Shown here: piece by piece, positions 36,012 through 45,182 of the stretch
Numbering within the stretch: position 1 is the first letter of the stretch
Layout: every line of letters begins with the position of its first letter
Position numbers and translations under genes: made by a program
DNA from: DASRDR01 sp044867785
Lineage (GTDB): Bacteria > Methylomirabilota > Methylomirabilia > Rokubacteriales > DASRDR01
Length of the DNA: 64,000 nt
Reading direction: 5' to 3'
Assembly (NCBI GenBank): GCA_044867785.1
Contig: JBIOVM010000173.1
Location: 1 to 64,000, forward strand
Notes under the pieces: generated by a model
Told to the model about the DNA's origin: nothing
The model's input: the letters and a program-made list of their open reading frames with translations, nothing else
Databases searched by the model: none

Positions 36012-37495
36012 ACCGGATCCCTCCCGCGGGCACGCCCCGCGAGCCGCTCCGGATCCTCTACGTGGCGGCCGAGGTCGCGCCGTTCGCGAAGACGGGCGGG
36101 CTGGCCGACGTCGCCGGCGCGCTCCCCCAGGCGCTCGCCCGGCTGGGGCACGACGTCCGCGTGATGCTGCCGCGGCATCGGGGCGTGGAGGCCGCGGCGG
36201 GCGCGCTCCGCATGGCCGTGCCCCGGCTGCCGGTCCCCGTCGGGGATCGCACGGCGGAGGGCGCGATCCTCGAAGGCCGGCTGGGCGACGTGCCCGTCTA
36301 CTTCGTGGCGCACGACGGGTACTACGACCGGCCGGCGCTCTACGGGGCGAGCGACGACTGCGAGCGCTACGTGTTCTTCTGCCGAAGCGTCCTGGCGGCG
36401 CTTCCCGGCCTCGGCTGGATGCCCCACGTGATCCACGCCAACGACTGGCAGACCGGTCTCATCCCGGTCTATCTCGAGACCCTCGTCCGCGACGCGGGCG
36501 CCTACGCGGACGTGGCGAGCGTGTTCACCGTCCACAACCTCGCGTACCAGGGCGTCTTCTGGCACTACGATCTGCCGATGACGGGCCTCGGCTGGGACCT
36601 CTTCACGCCGGCCGGGATCGAGTTCTACGGGCACCTCTCGTTCCTCAAGGGCGGCCTCGTCTTCGCGGACCTCTTGACCACGGTGAGCCCGACCTACGCG
36701 CGGGAGGTCCAGACGCCCGAGTTCGGGGAGCGCCTGAACGGCGTCCTGCGCGAGCGGAGCGCGGACCTGATCGGCATCCTCAACGGCCTCGACGTCGAGG
36801 CCTGGAACCCGGCGACGGACCCCGACATCCCGAAGCGGTTCGACCGGGACGATCCCGGCGGCAAGGCGGCGTGCGCGGCCGCGCTCCGGGCCGAGATGGG
36901 GCTGCCGGACACCGGCGCTCGGGCGCCGCTCGTCGGGGTGGTGAGCCGGCTCGCCGAGCAGAAGGGGATCGACCTGGTCGCCGGCGCGGTCCCGGCCATC
37001 CGGGCCGCCGGCGGCCAGCTGGTCGTCCTGGGGGCCGGGGAGGCGCCCTTGGAGCGCCTGCTGGGCGAGCTGGCCGAGGCGCATCCCGAGTCGGTCGCGG
37101 TGCGCATCGGCTTCGACGACCGCCTGGCCCGGCGGATCTACGCCGGGTCGGACCTCTTCCTCATGCCCTCGCGCTACGAGCCCTGCGGGCTCGGTCAGCT
37201 CATCGCGCTCCGCTACGGCACGGTGCCGATCGTGCGCCGGACGGGTGGGCTCACCGACACGGTGCGCCCGTGGGACCCGGCGACGGGCGAGGGCACGGGA
37301 TTCCTCTTCGACGAGCTGTCGGTCGCCGGCGCGAGCGCCGCGCTCGGGCGCGCCTTCGCCGCCCACGCGGACCCCGCGGCCTGGCGACGCCTCGTCCTGA
37401 ACGCCATGGCGGCCGACTTCTCCTGGGACGCCTCGGCCGAGGCGTACGTCACCTGCTACCGGAGGGCCATCAAGAAGGCCCGGAGGCACGCATGA
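36008..37495 (+). CDS. glgA: Glycogen synthase (ADP-glucose, GT5)
   Basis: 495 residues beginning with the GT5 acceptor-site segment VAAEVAPFAKTGGLADVAGALP, whose KTGGL lysine binds ADP-glucose phosphates. IHANDWQTGLIPVYL and VFTVHNLAYQGVFW follow, and the C-terminal domain has SRLAEQKGIDL and PSRYEPCGLGQLIALRYGTVP. It elongates alpha-1,4-glucan from ADP-glucose. GTG start overlapping the transporter stop; its own TGA overlaps the glnB ATG, so glycogen synthase and the nitrogen sensor are made from one message. Confidence 0.95.
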   Translation: MNRIPPAGTPREPLRILYVAAEVAPFAKTGGLADVAGALPQALARLGHDVRVMLPRHRGVEAAAGALRMAVPRLPVPVGDRTAEGAILEGRLGDVPVYFVAHDGYYDRPALYGASDDCERYVFFCRSVLAALPGLGWMPHVIHANDWQTGLIPVYLETLVRDAGAYADVASVFTVHNLAYQGVFWHYDLPMTGLGWDLFTPAGIEFYGHLSFLKGGLVFADLLTTVSPTYAREVQTPEFGERLNGVLRERSADLIGILNGLDVEAWNPATDPDIPKRFDRDDPGGKAACAAALRAEMGLPDTGARAPLVGVVSRLAEQKGIDLVAGAVPAIRAAGGQLVVLGAGEAPLERLLGELAEAHPESVAVRIGFDDRLARRIYAGSDLFLMPSRYEPCGLGQLIALRYGTVPIVRRTGGLTDTVRPWDPATGEGTGFLFDELSVAGASAALGRAFAAHADPAAWRRLVLNAMAADFSWDASAEAYVTCYRRAIKKARRHA

Positions 37496-37830
37496 AGAAG
37501 ATCGAAGCGATCATCAAGCCGTTCAAGCTCGATGACGTCAAGGAGGCGTTGACCGAGATCGGCGTCATCGGCATGACGGTGATGGAGGTCCGCGGGTTCG
37601 GCCGCCAGAAAGGGCATACCGAGCTCTACCGCGGCTCGGAGTACACGATCGACTTCCTGCCCAAGGTCAAGGTGGAGCTCGTCGTCGCCGACCCCATCGT
37701 GCCCAAGGTCGTCGAGACCATCATCGCCGCGGCCAAGACGGGGTCGATCGGCGACGGCAAGGTCTTCGTGCTGCCCGTGGAGGAGGCCGTGCGCATCCGG
37801 ACGGGCGAGCGGGGTGAAGACGCGATCTAG
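37492..37830 (+). CDS. glnB: Nitrogen regulatory protein P-II
   Basis: 112 residues: MKKIEAIIKPFKLDDVKEAL, the PROSITE-type YRGSEYTIDF T-loop with Tyr51, the site uridylylated in proteobacterial homologues, and GSIGDGKVFVLPVEEAVRIRTGE, the C-terminal ATP/2-oxoglutarate signature. It signals cellular carbon/nitrogen balance to partners such as GlnE, the gene for which follows 63 nt downstream. No amtB or glnA lies beside it. Translationally coupled to glgA by an ATGA overlap, which is unusual. Confidence 0.97.
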   Translation: MKKIEAIIKPFKLDDVKEALTEIGVIGMTVMEVRGFGRQKGHTELYRGSEYTIDFLPKVKVELVVADPIVPKVVETIIAAAKTGSIGDGKVFVLPVEEAVRIRTGERGEDAI

Positions 37831-37893
37831 CCGCTCGTCCGGCCCGCGCCAGGCTCGCCTCCTCGCTCGCCGGGACGGCCGCCCTCGACGGGG

Positions 37894-40800
37894 ATGCCCG
37901 GCCGACCATCGCCCCGGCGGACTGGCGGTGCGTCAGGCACCGGCGACGGTGTCGTGCTGACCGAGCGGACGGCCGCGGCGGCGCTTCCGCCGATGGCCGC
38001 GTTTCTCGATCCCGCGGTCCCGCCCCCCGACTGTCTCGCGGGCTTGGCGCGCCTCGGCTTCGTCGATCCCAAGGGCGCGCTCGGCAACCTGCGGCGCCTC
38101 GCCGAGACGCCCGAGCTCCGCGACGAGCTCGCCCCGCTGCTCCCGCGACTCCTCCATCATCTCGGCAACTCGGCCGACCCGGACATGGCGCTCAACAATC
38201 TCGAGCGGCTGGCGGCGGCGGCGCTCGACCGCCGGGCCTTCTACGCCCTGCTCGCGCGTCATCCGGAGGGAGTCCCGATCCTCACCACGCTGACCGCCGC
38301 GAGCCAGTTCCTGGCCGACGCGCTCGTCCGCTCGCCGCAGATCGTCCCGTGGCTCCTCGACCCGCGCGTGATGCGGACACGCTCGCCCGAGGCGATGCAC
38401 GCGGAAGTGGCCGGCGCCTGCCGGCCGTTCCGGACCGAGGAGGCCCGGCTCAACGCCCTCCGGCGCGTGAAGCGGCGCGAGCTGTGCCGGATCGGGCTCC
38501 GCGACCTCCTGGGCGACGCGGACCTGGTCACGACGACGCAGGAGCTGTCGGAGCTGGCCGACGCGTGCCTCGCGCAGGCATGGGCGGCGGTCGAGCCGGC
38601 GCTCCTCGCCCGCTACGGGCGGCCTCGGCACCCGGGCGCGGACGGCCAGCCGACGCCGACCGGGTTCGCGGTGATCGCGCTCGGCAAGCACGGCGGCGTC
38701 GAGCTCAATTATTCGTCCGACATCGACCTCTGCTTCGTCTACGAGACCGAGGGCGAGACGGAGGGGCCCGAGGTCGTGTCGAATCGCACCTACTTCGCGC
38801 GCCTGGGCGAGCGGCTCATCGGCGCGCTGACCGCCATGACCGAGGAGGGCACGGCGTACCGGGTCGATCTCCGGCTCCGCCCCGAGGGCGCCGGCGGCCC
38901 GCTCGCGCTGCCCCTCGAAGCCTACCGCGCCTACCACACGACGCGCGGCGCGCTCTGGGAGCGCCAGGCCCTCATCAAGGCGCGCGTGGCGACCGGCGAC
39001 GAGCGGGTCGGCCAGGCGTTCCTGGAGCTGGCGCAGGAGATCGTCTACCGGCCGGGCCTCGAGCGGGAAGCGCTGGCGGAGATCCGCGCGATGAAGAACC
39101 GCATCGACCGGCTCCTTCGCGCGCGGGGCCAGCAAGAGCGCCACGTCAAGCTCGGCGTCGGCGGCATTCGCGACATCGAGTTCCACATCCAGGCGCTCCA
39201 GCTGCTCTACGGGGCCCAGGACCCGTGGCTCCGCGAGCGGAACAGCCTGCGGGCCCTCCACCGGCTGGCCGAGCGAGGGTATCTCTCGTGGGAGGAGTCG
39301 GGTCAGCTGGCCCACGCCTACGAGTTCCTCCGGCGGATCGAGCACCGGCTCCAGATCCTCCACGCGCTCCAGACCCACACGCTGCCGGCGGACCCGGCGG
39401 AGCTCGCCAAGCTCGCCCGCCGCCTGGGCTACGGGGGGGACGCGGAGACGGTGGCGCGCCAGCTCGTGGAGGACTACGACCGCACGCGCCGGACGGTGCG
39501 CGCCGCCTTCGAGGGCTTCTTCGACGCGGTGGTGCGGCCGCTCGCGGACACCCCGCCCTGGGACGACCCGAGCCTGGCGGCGGTCGCCTTTGCGGATCCG
39601 GATCGCGCCCGCCAGAACTTGCGGCTGCTCTGGGAGGGGCCGGCTCTCGTGACCGTGCCGGCGGCTGTCCGGGCCGCGCTCCGGACGCTCATTCCCGCCA
39701 CCCTCGCCGCCCTCCGCGCGGCGCCGGATCCCGACGCGGCGCTCGACACGCTCGAGCGCTTCGTCGCCGCCGCGGGCCCGCGAACGGCGTACCTCGCCCG
39801 CCTGGCCGCGACGCCGGACCTGCTGCGCGGCGTGCTCGCGTTTTTCACGCGGTCGGAGCGGCTCGCGCAGACGCTGATCGCCCAGCCCGAGCTGCTGGAC
39901 GAGCTGGGGACGTCGGTCGGCGGCGCGCCGCGGCCGGCGGGCGTCCTCCGGGCGGCGTTCCACGAGTTCAGCGCGCCCGGACTGGACGAGGCCGATCGGC
40001 TGCGCCTCTGGAAGCAGCGGGAAGAGCTCCGGATCGCCTGGCGCGATCTCATCCTGGGCGAGCGGCCGGGCCGGGTGGGCTGGGCGCTCGGGGAGCTGGC
40101 CGAGGCGAGCTTGGCCATCGCCTGGGCACGCGCGGTGGCCGAGACGCGCGCGATGCTGGGGGCGCCGCTCGCCGGGGGCCGCCCGGTGCCGGCCCTCCTG
40201 GTCGGCATGGGGAAGCTCGGGGGCCGCGAGCTCGACTACGGATCGGACCTCGACCTGGTCGTGCTCTACGGGGGGTCCGGTGACGCCGGCCCGGAGGCGC
40301 ACGTCTACTTCGACCGCGTCGTCGACCGGCTGAACACCCTCCTGACGGCCATCACGCGGACCGGCCAGGTCTTCCGGCTGGACCTCCGCCTCCGGCAGGG
40401 CGGGAAGGCGACGGCGCTCGCCCACGACCTCCGGACGCTCGACCGCTATCTCGCGGACGAGGCGGCGCTCTGGGAGCGCCAGGCGCTCGTCCGGGCGCGC
40501 CCCCTCCTGGGCGACCCGATGCTGGCTCGCGGATTCGTCGCGCTCCGGCAGGCGCGCGTCTTCGGGCCGGGGCTCTCCGCCCACGAGCGCGCGGAGATCG
40601 ACCACGTCCGCGGCCGCATGGAAACGGAGCTGGGCCGCGAGGGCCCCGGACGCATCCACCTCAAGTTCGGCGCCGGCGGGCTGGTCGACATCGAGTTCCT
40701 CACCCAGGTCCTCCAGCTGGCGCACGGCGCCCGGCATCGGGCCCTTCGGAGCCCGTCGACGCGCCTCGCGCTGACGCGTCTCGGCACGCTGGGCATCCTG

Positions 40801-41046
40801 CCGGAGGCGACGGCGCGCCGGCTCCTCGAGGCGTACGAGTTCCTGCGCCGCCTGCTGCGGTCCTTGCGGCTTCGCCAGGCGCGGCCGCCGGACTGCTTGC
40901 CCACGACCGGCCACGTGCTCGCGCGCCTCGCCCGCGAGATGGGCGCCGAGAGCGGCCGGGCACTGCTCGCGCGCCACCGCGAGGTGGCGGAGATGGTGCG
41001 CGCGGAGTATCGTCGGGTGATGGGGGGCGCGGGAGGGGACGCGTGA
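37894..41046 (+). CDS. glnE: Bifunctional glutamine synthetase adenylyltransferase/deadenylase
   Basis: 1050 residues, the normal length near 950-1000 plus a short N-terminal tail. Two nucleotidyltransferase domains are visible: the N-terminal deadenylase with GKHGGVELNYSSDIDLCFVY near residue 275 and the C-terminal adenylylase with GKLGGRELDYGSDLDLVVLY near 785. Each is followed by a helical regulatory domain (GVGGIRDIEFHIQALQLLY; GAGGLVDIEFLTQVLQLAH). It adds or removes AMP on glutamine synthetase under P-II control. The ATG at 37894 is used; GTG 37954 is an alternative that removes the Gly/Arg-rich tail. GTG of polA overlaps its stop. Confidence 0.95.
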   Translation: MPGRPSPRRTGGASGTGDGVVLTERTAAAALPPMAAFLDPAVPPPDCLAGLARLGFVDPKGALGNLRRLAETPELRDELAPLLPRLLHHLGNSADPDMALNNLERLAAAALDRRAFYALLARHPEGVPILTTLTAASQFLADALVRSPQIVPWLLDPRVMRTRSPEAMHAEVAGACRPFRTEEARLNALRRVKRRELCRIGLRDLLGDADLVTTTQELSELADACLAQAWAAVEPALLARYGRPRHPGADGQPTPTGFAVIALGKHGGVELNYSSDIDLCFVYETEGETEGPEVVSNRTYFARLGERLIGALTAMTEEGTAYRVDLRLRPEGAGGPLALPLEAYRAYHTTRGALWERQALIKARVATGDERVGQAFLELAQEIVYRPGLEREALAEIRAMKNRIDRLLRARGQQERHVKLGVGGIRDIEFHIQALQLLYGAQDPWLRERNSLRALHRLAERGYLSWEESGQLAHAYEFLRRIEHRLQILHALQTHTLPADPAELAKLARRLGYGGDAETVARQLVEDYDRTRRTVRAAFEGFFDAVVRPLADTPPWDDPSLAAVAFADPDRARQNLRLLWEGPALVTVPAAVRAALRTLIPATLAALRAAPDPDAALDTLERFVAAAGPRTAYLARLAATPDLLRGVLAFFTRSERLAQTLIAQPELLDELGTSVGGAPRPAGVLRAAFHEFSAPGLDEADRLRLWKQREELRIAWRDLILGERPGRVGWALGELAEASLAIAWARAVAETRAMLGAPLAGGRPVPALLVGMGKLGGRELDYGSDLDLVVLYGGSGDAGPEAHVYFDRVVDRLNTLLTAITRTGQVFRLDLRLRQGGKATALAHDLRTLDRYLADEAALWERQALVRARPLLGDPMLARGFVALRQARVFGPGLSAHERAEIDHVRGRMETELGREGPGRIHLKFGAGGLVDIEFLTQVLQLAHGARHRALRSPSTRLALTRLGTLGILPEATARRLLEAYEFLRRLLRSLRLRQARPPDCLPTTGHVLARLAREMGAESGRALLARHREVAEMVRAEYRRVMGGAGGDA

Positions 41047-43646
41047 GCGAGCCGGCCGAGCGCTTCTACCTCGTCGACGGTCCGTCCTACCTGTACCGCG
41101 CCTACCACGCCATCGGCCATCTCTCCACGTCGCGCGGGCTGCCCACCAACGCGACCCTGGGGATGACGATGATGCTCTGGAAGATCCTGCGGGAGGATCG
41201 ACCGAGCTACATGGGGATCGCCTGGGACGCGCCGGGCCCGACGTTCCGCCACGAGCAGTTCGGGGCGTACAAGAGCGAGCGCCCCGGCATGCCGAAGGAC
41301 CTCGTCGAGCAGATCCCCTGGGTGCGGCGCTCGTTCGAGGCGCTGGGCCTCCCCTTCCTCGAGGCGCCCGGCTACGAGGCGGACGACATCCTGGCCACCG
41401 TCGCCGGCCGGCTTCGGGACACCGAGGTCGAGCTGGTCCTGGTGACGGCGGACAAGGATGCCCTCCAGCTCGTCGGGCCACGCGTCACGGTGCTCTCGGT
41501 CCTGGGCCGGACCGGCGAGCGCATCGTCTACGACGCGGCGAAGGTCCAGGAGAAGTGGGGCGTCCCGCCCGCGCGCATCCCCGACATCCTGGCGCTGATG
41601 GGGGACTCCATCGACAACATTCCCGGCGTGCCGGGGGTGGGGGAGACCACCGCGCAGAAGCTCCTGCGCGAGTTCGGGAGCCTGGAGGCCCTCTACGCGA
41701 ACCTGGCGGTCGTCACGGGCCCGAAGCTCCGCGAGTCGCTGGCGCGCCACCGCGATCAGGCCTTCCTGTCTCGCCAGCTGGCCGTGCTCCAGGACACGCT
41801 CCCCGTCGAGCTCGACCTGGGGCGCTTCCGCGTGCGAGAGCCGGACTGGGAGCGCTTGCGCGCCCTCTGGACCGAGCTCGAGTTCACGTCGCTCCTGCGC
41901 CAGGTTCCCGCCCGCACCGTGACCCTGCCCACGGAGGCCGTGCCGGTGGTGGACGAGACGGGCTGGCACGAGTTCCTCCGCCGCGCCGGCGACCGGGTCG
42001 CCCTCGAGCCGGTCCTGACCGGGAGCCCACCGGGCCTGGTGCTCCACGGGCTGGCGGCCTACGCGCCGGAGGCCGGCGTCTGCTACCACCCCGGCCGGCC
42101 GGCGCTCCCGCCCGGCCTGCGCCTGATCGGGCACGACACCAAGGCCCTCGTCGCATGGGCGCGCGAGACCGGCGTCGCGCTGGGCGCGGGGATCGACGAC
42201 ACGGCGGTCGCCGCCTACCTCCTCAACTCGGGGCGGAGCGGTTATCCGCTCGACCAGCTGTGTGCCGACGCCGGGAGCGCGGGCATCCCGGGCGCCCTCG
42301 CGAGCCTCCTCGACGGCGCCCCGGTGGACGACGCCGACCCGGCGACGGTCGCGGCCTGGACCGGAGCGCGGGCGGCGGGCGTGTGGCGGCTCGCCGAATG
42401 CCAGGCGCCGCTCCTCGCCGAGCACGGGCTTCAGAGCCTCTACGAGACCCTGGAGGTGCCGCTCGTGCCCGTGCTCGCGGACATGGAGCGGGTCGGGATC
42501 CGGGTGGATCCGGAGCGGCTCGCCGCGCTCACCAAGGAGCTCGACACGCAGCTGGACGCGCTCTTCCGGGAGATCCACCAGCTCGCCGGCGAGCCGGTCA
42601 ACCCGAACTCGCCGAAGCAGCTCGCCACCGTGCTGTTCGAGAAGCTGAAGCTGCCGCCGCTCAAGCGCACGAAGACCGGCTACTCGACCGATGTGGACGT
42701 CCTGGAGGAGCTGGCCCTCGGGCACCCGCTGCCGCGGAAGATCCTGGAGTACCGCCAGCTCGCCAAGCTGAAGGGCACCTACGCCGACGCCCTGCCGGGG
42801 CTGATCCACCCCCGCACGGGGCGGATCCACACCTCGTTCAACCAGCTGGTCGCGGCGACGGGCCGGCTCTCGTCGTCCAATCCCAACCTCCAGAACATTC
42901 CCATCCGCTCGGAGCTCGGGCGACGCATCCGCCAGGCGTTCATTCCCGAGGAGGGCTGGCGCTTCGTGGCGGCCGACTACTCGCAGATCGAGCTGCGCAT
43001 CCTCGCGCACTTCACGGAAGAGCCGGCGCTGGTCGAGGCCTTCCTCGCGGGCGCCGACATCCACACCCGGACGGCGGCCCAGATCATGGGCGCGGCGCCG
43101 GACGCGGTGACGGCCGAGATGCGGCGCCTGGCCAAGGTGGTCAACTTCGGGATCCTCTACGGGCTGTCGGGATTCGGGCTCTCCCAGGCCGTGTCGATCG
43201 GGCGCGCCGAGGCCCAGAAGTTCATCGACGACTACTTCGCGGCGCACCCCCGGGTCCGCGCCTACATCGACCGCGTGGTGGCGGAGGGGCGAGCTCAGGG
43301 CTACGTCACCACGCTCCTCGGGCGGCGCCGGTACCTGCCCGAGCTCCACGCGCGGAATCCCGCCGCGCGGGGCGCCGCGGAGCGGATGGCGGCCAACGCG
43401 CCCATCCAGGGGACGGCGTCCGACATCATCAAGCTCGCGATGGTGCGGCTGGCGGAGGTCCTCCCCGCGCGGGGTCTCAGGAGCCGCATGCTGCTCCAGG
43501 TGCACGACGAGCTCCTCCTCGAGGTTCCCGAGCCCGAGGTCAGGACGGTGTGCGCCCTCCTGCCCGAGATCATGGAGGCGGTGGTGGCGCTCGCCGTGCC
43601 CCTCCGTGTCGACGTGAAGGCCGGCCGCGACTGGTCCGAGGTCTAG
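41043..43646 (+). CDS. polA: DNA polymerase I with an apparently inactive 3'-5' exonuclease domain
   Basis: 867 residues. The 5' nuclease domain (about 1-295) has YLVDGPSYLYRAYHA, APGYEADDILAT, VTADKDALQLV and the helix-hairpin-helix DNIPGVPGVGETTAQKLL. The polymerase domain has motif A AADYSQIELRILAHF near residue 645, motif B RRLAKVVNFGILYGLSGFG and motif C LQVHDELLLEVP near 820. In between, the exonuclease fold is recognisable but the metal-binding acids are lost: the Exo I site reads VALEPVLTG, Exo II GHDTKALVAW and Exo III VAAWTGARAAGVW. It should therefore lack proofreading, like Taq-type enzymes. GTG start overlapping glnE. Confidence 0.95.
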   Translation: MSEPAERFYLVDGPSYLYRAYHAIGHLSTSRGLPTNATLGMTMMLWKILREDRPSYMGIAWDAPGPTFRHEQFGAYKSERPGMPKDLVEQIPWVRRSFEALGLPFLEAPGYEADDILATVAGRLRDTEVELVLVTADKDALQLVGPRVTVLSVLGRTGERIVYDAAKVQEKWGVPPARIPDILALMGDSIDNIPGVPGVGETTAQKLLREFGSLEALYANLAVVTGPKLRESLARHRDQAFLSRQLAVLQDTLPVELDLGRFRVREPDWERLRALWTELEFTSLLRQVPARTVTLPTEAVPVVDETGWHEFLRRAGDRVALEPVLTGSPPGLVLHGLAAYAPEAGVCYHPGRPALPPGLRLIGHDTKALVAWARETGVALGAGIDDTAVAAYLLNSGRSGYPLDQLCADAGSAGIPGALASLLDGAPVDDADPATVAAWTGARAAGVWRLAECQAPLLAEHGLQSLYETLEVPLVPVLADMERVGIRVDPERLAALTKELDTQLDALFREIHQLAGEPVNPNSPKQLATVLFEKLKLPPLKRTKTGYSTDVDVLEELALGHPLPRKILEYRQLAKLKGTYADALPGLIHPRTGRIHTSFNQLVAATGRLSSSNPNLQNIPIRSELGRRIRQAFIPEEGWRFVAADYSQIELRILAHFTEEPALVEAFLAGADIHTRTAAQIMGAAPDAVTAEMRRLAKVVNFGILYGLSGFGLSQAVSIGRAEAQKFIDDYFAAHPRVRAYIDRVVAEGRAQGYVTTLLGRRRYLPELHARNPAARGAAERMAANAPIQGTASDIIKLAMVRLAEVLPARGLRSRMLLQVHDELLLEVPEPEVRTVCALLPEIMEAVVALAVPLRVDVKAGRDWSEV

Positions 43647-43653
43647 CGACCCC

Positions 43654-44505
43654 ATGCCCGAGTTCCGGTACGTGGTGTGCGACGTGTTCACCGAGCGGCC
43701 GCTCGAGGGGAACCCGCTGGCCGTGTTCACGGACGCGCGGGGCATTCCCGAGGCTCTGCTCCAGCCGCTGGCGCGGGAGCTCCATCTTTCGGAGACGGTC
43801 TTCTGCTACCCGGCGCGGGCCGGTGGCCACGTGCGGATCCGCATCTTCACGCCGGACCACGAGCTGCCCTTCGCGGGCCATCCCGTGCTGGGCTCCGCGT
43901 TCGTCCTCGCCGCGCCGCTCCAGCTGGGGGAGATCGTCCTCGAGACCGGCGTCGGGCCGGTGCCGGTGCGGCTCGAGCGCGAGGGGGCGCGGATCGTCTT
44001 CGGGCGCATGGTCCAGCCGGTGCCGAAGATCGAGCCGTTCCCGGACCCGGAGAGCCTCCTCCCGATCCTGGGAGTCGAGCGTGCGACGCTTCCGGTGGAG
44101 CTCTACGACAACGGCCCCCGCCACGTGTACGTGGCCCTCGGGAGCGAGGCCGAGGTGGCGGCGCTCCGGCCCGACTTTCAGGCGCTGGCGCGTCTCCTGC
44201 CGCGCGGGACGACGAACTGCTTCGCGGGGGCGGGGCGCCGCTGGAAGACCCGCGCCTTCGCCCCGGGCGCCGGGGTCACCGAGGACCCCGCCACGGGCTC
44301 CGCCGCCGGGCCGCTGGCCTGTCACCTGGCGCGCCACGGGCGGATCGCCTTCGGCGAGGAGATCGAGATCCGCCAAGGGGCCGAGATCGGCCGGCCGAGC
44401 GTCCTGTTCGCGCGCGCCGACGGCACCGCCGACCGGATCGAGCGCGTCGAGGTAGGCGGCTCCGCCGTCACGGTCGCGCGCGGCGAGTTCCGGCTGCCGG
44501 GCTGA
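43654..44505 (+). CDS. PhzF-family isomerase/epimerase-like protein
   Basis: 283 residues: VVCDVFTERPLEGNPLAVF at the start, HLSETVFCYPA with the catalytic Glu, RIFTPDHELPFAGHPVLGSAFVL, and VTEDPATGSAAGPLACHLARHG, all hallmarks of the PhzF fold (diaminopimelate epimerase-like). PhzF itself isomerises a phenazine precursor, but most homologues in non-phenazine bacteria have unknown substrates; no phenazine genes are present here. It follows polA by 7 nt and is probably co-transcribed with it. Confidence 0.9.
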   Translation: MPEFRYVVCDVFTERPLEGNPLAVFTDARGIPEALLQPLARELHLSETVFCYPARAGGHVRIRIFTPDHELPFAGHPVLGSAFVLAAPLQLGEIVLETGVGPVPVRLEREGARIVFGRMVQPVPKIEPFPDPESLLPILGVERATLPVELYDNGPRHVYVALGSEAEVAALRPDFQALARLLPRGTTNCFAGAGRRWKTRAFAPGAGVTEDPATGSAAGPLACHLARHGRIAFGEEIEIRQGAEIGRPSVLFARADGTADRIERVEVGGSAVTVARGEFRLPG

Positions 44506-44814
44506 GCGCGTCGGCCCCGATCCTAGTCGCCGCCTGAACCGCGCCGGGCGACAGGCTGCCGATCGCCCGGAAGACGTCGACCTGGACAGAGAGAGCAATG
44601 AAGACCTTGATCGTCTTGGCAGTCGCCACGCACATCGTGCTTCCGATGTCGTTCCTCGCGTTGGGAGCTCGTCATGGGCGCCCCCCTCGTCTCGATCCTC
44701 ACGATCATGCTGCAGATGCGAAGATCGGGCGGAGGAAGGACCTGAGGGTCAACCCCGCACGATCGCCGGCCCATCGCTTCTCACCGCTCGCTGGCCAGAG
44801 TAGGATGAGGCGCC
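44506..44814. other. 309-bp interval with one doubtful short ORF
   Basis: An ATG at 44598 has GAGAGAG upstream and begins MKTLIVLAVATHIVLPMSFL, signal-peptide-like, but the frame then turns into arginine- and histidine-rich, unconstrained sequence. An overlapping frame (ATG 44673) gives a short hydrophobic 23-mer. Codon choice is poorer in G/C than in the neighbours, suggesting a decayed small gene or non-coding DNA. A -10 for the next gene sits at its 3' edge. Confidence 0.4.
44801..44806 (+). promoter_or_regulatory. -10 element directly ahead of the coiled-coil gene
   Basis: TAGGAT lies 8 nt before the ATG at 44815, matching the close -10 to start spacing seen at other genes in this window. 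No -35 was identified. Confidence 0.45.
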
Positions 44815-45155
44815 ATGGATCCCGACTTCCGCGCCGCGGTGGACGAGCTGCGGCGACACGTCGACGCGAATGCCACCGAGACACGGCGGCACTTCGACGT
44901 CGTGGGCGAGGCGTTGCGCGCCGAGGTCCGGCTGGTCGCCGAGGAGATTACCGCCCTCTCGAAGCGGGTCGATCGGGTGAGGCCAACCTCCGGGAGGAGA
45001 TCCTCCGGGCCCAGCGCGAGCTGAGCGCGATGATTCGGTTCTCGTACGCCGAGCTCGATCGGAAGATCCAGGGGCTCGAGGCGCGGGTCAGCGAGCTCGC
45101 CCTGCAATACGGTGAGCTCGAATCCCGGTTGCATCGCCTGGAAGCCCGTCGCTAG
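44815..45155 (+). pseudogene. Small coiled-coil protein gene broken by a single-base frameshift
   Basis: The first frame encodes DFRAAVDELRRHVDANATET and runs to VRLVAEEITALSKRVDR, then loses the pattern near 44975. The continuation ANLREEILRAQRELSAMIRF, then ELDRKIQGLEARVSELALQY, lies in another frame and ends at 45155. Adding one G to the GGG at 44975-44977 would join both into a continuous 113-residue, highly helical coiled coil. It is either a real frameshift mutation or a sequencing/assembly error. Function unknown; coaE starts 27 nt downstream. Confidence 0.7.
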
Positions 45156-45182
45156 CTCCGGCCGGAGCCGGCGCGCGAAGCA

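Noticed and set aside
37933..41481. 1182-codon minus-strand open frame opposite glnE
   Set aside because: glnE on the plus strand has both catalytic domains; the antisense translation has no motif and is a product of high GC3.
40446..43745. 1099-codon minus-strand open frame opposite polA
   Set aside because: polA motifs A, B and C are intact on the plus strand; this is an antisense shadow.
44598..44814. Signal-peptide-like short ORF MKTLIVLAVATHIVL...
   Set aside because: Only the first 25 residues look protein-like; the frame then becomes unconstrained and merges with the coiled-coil frame by chance.
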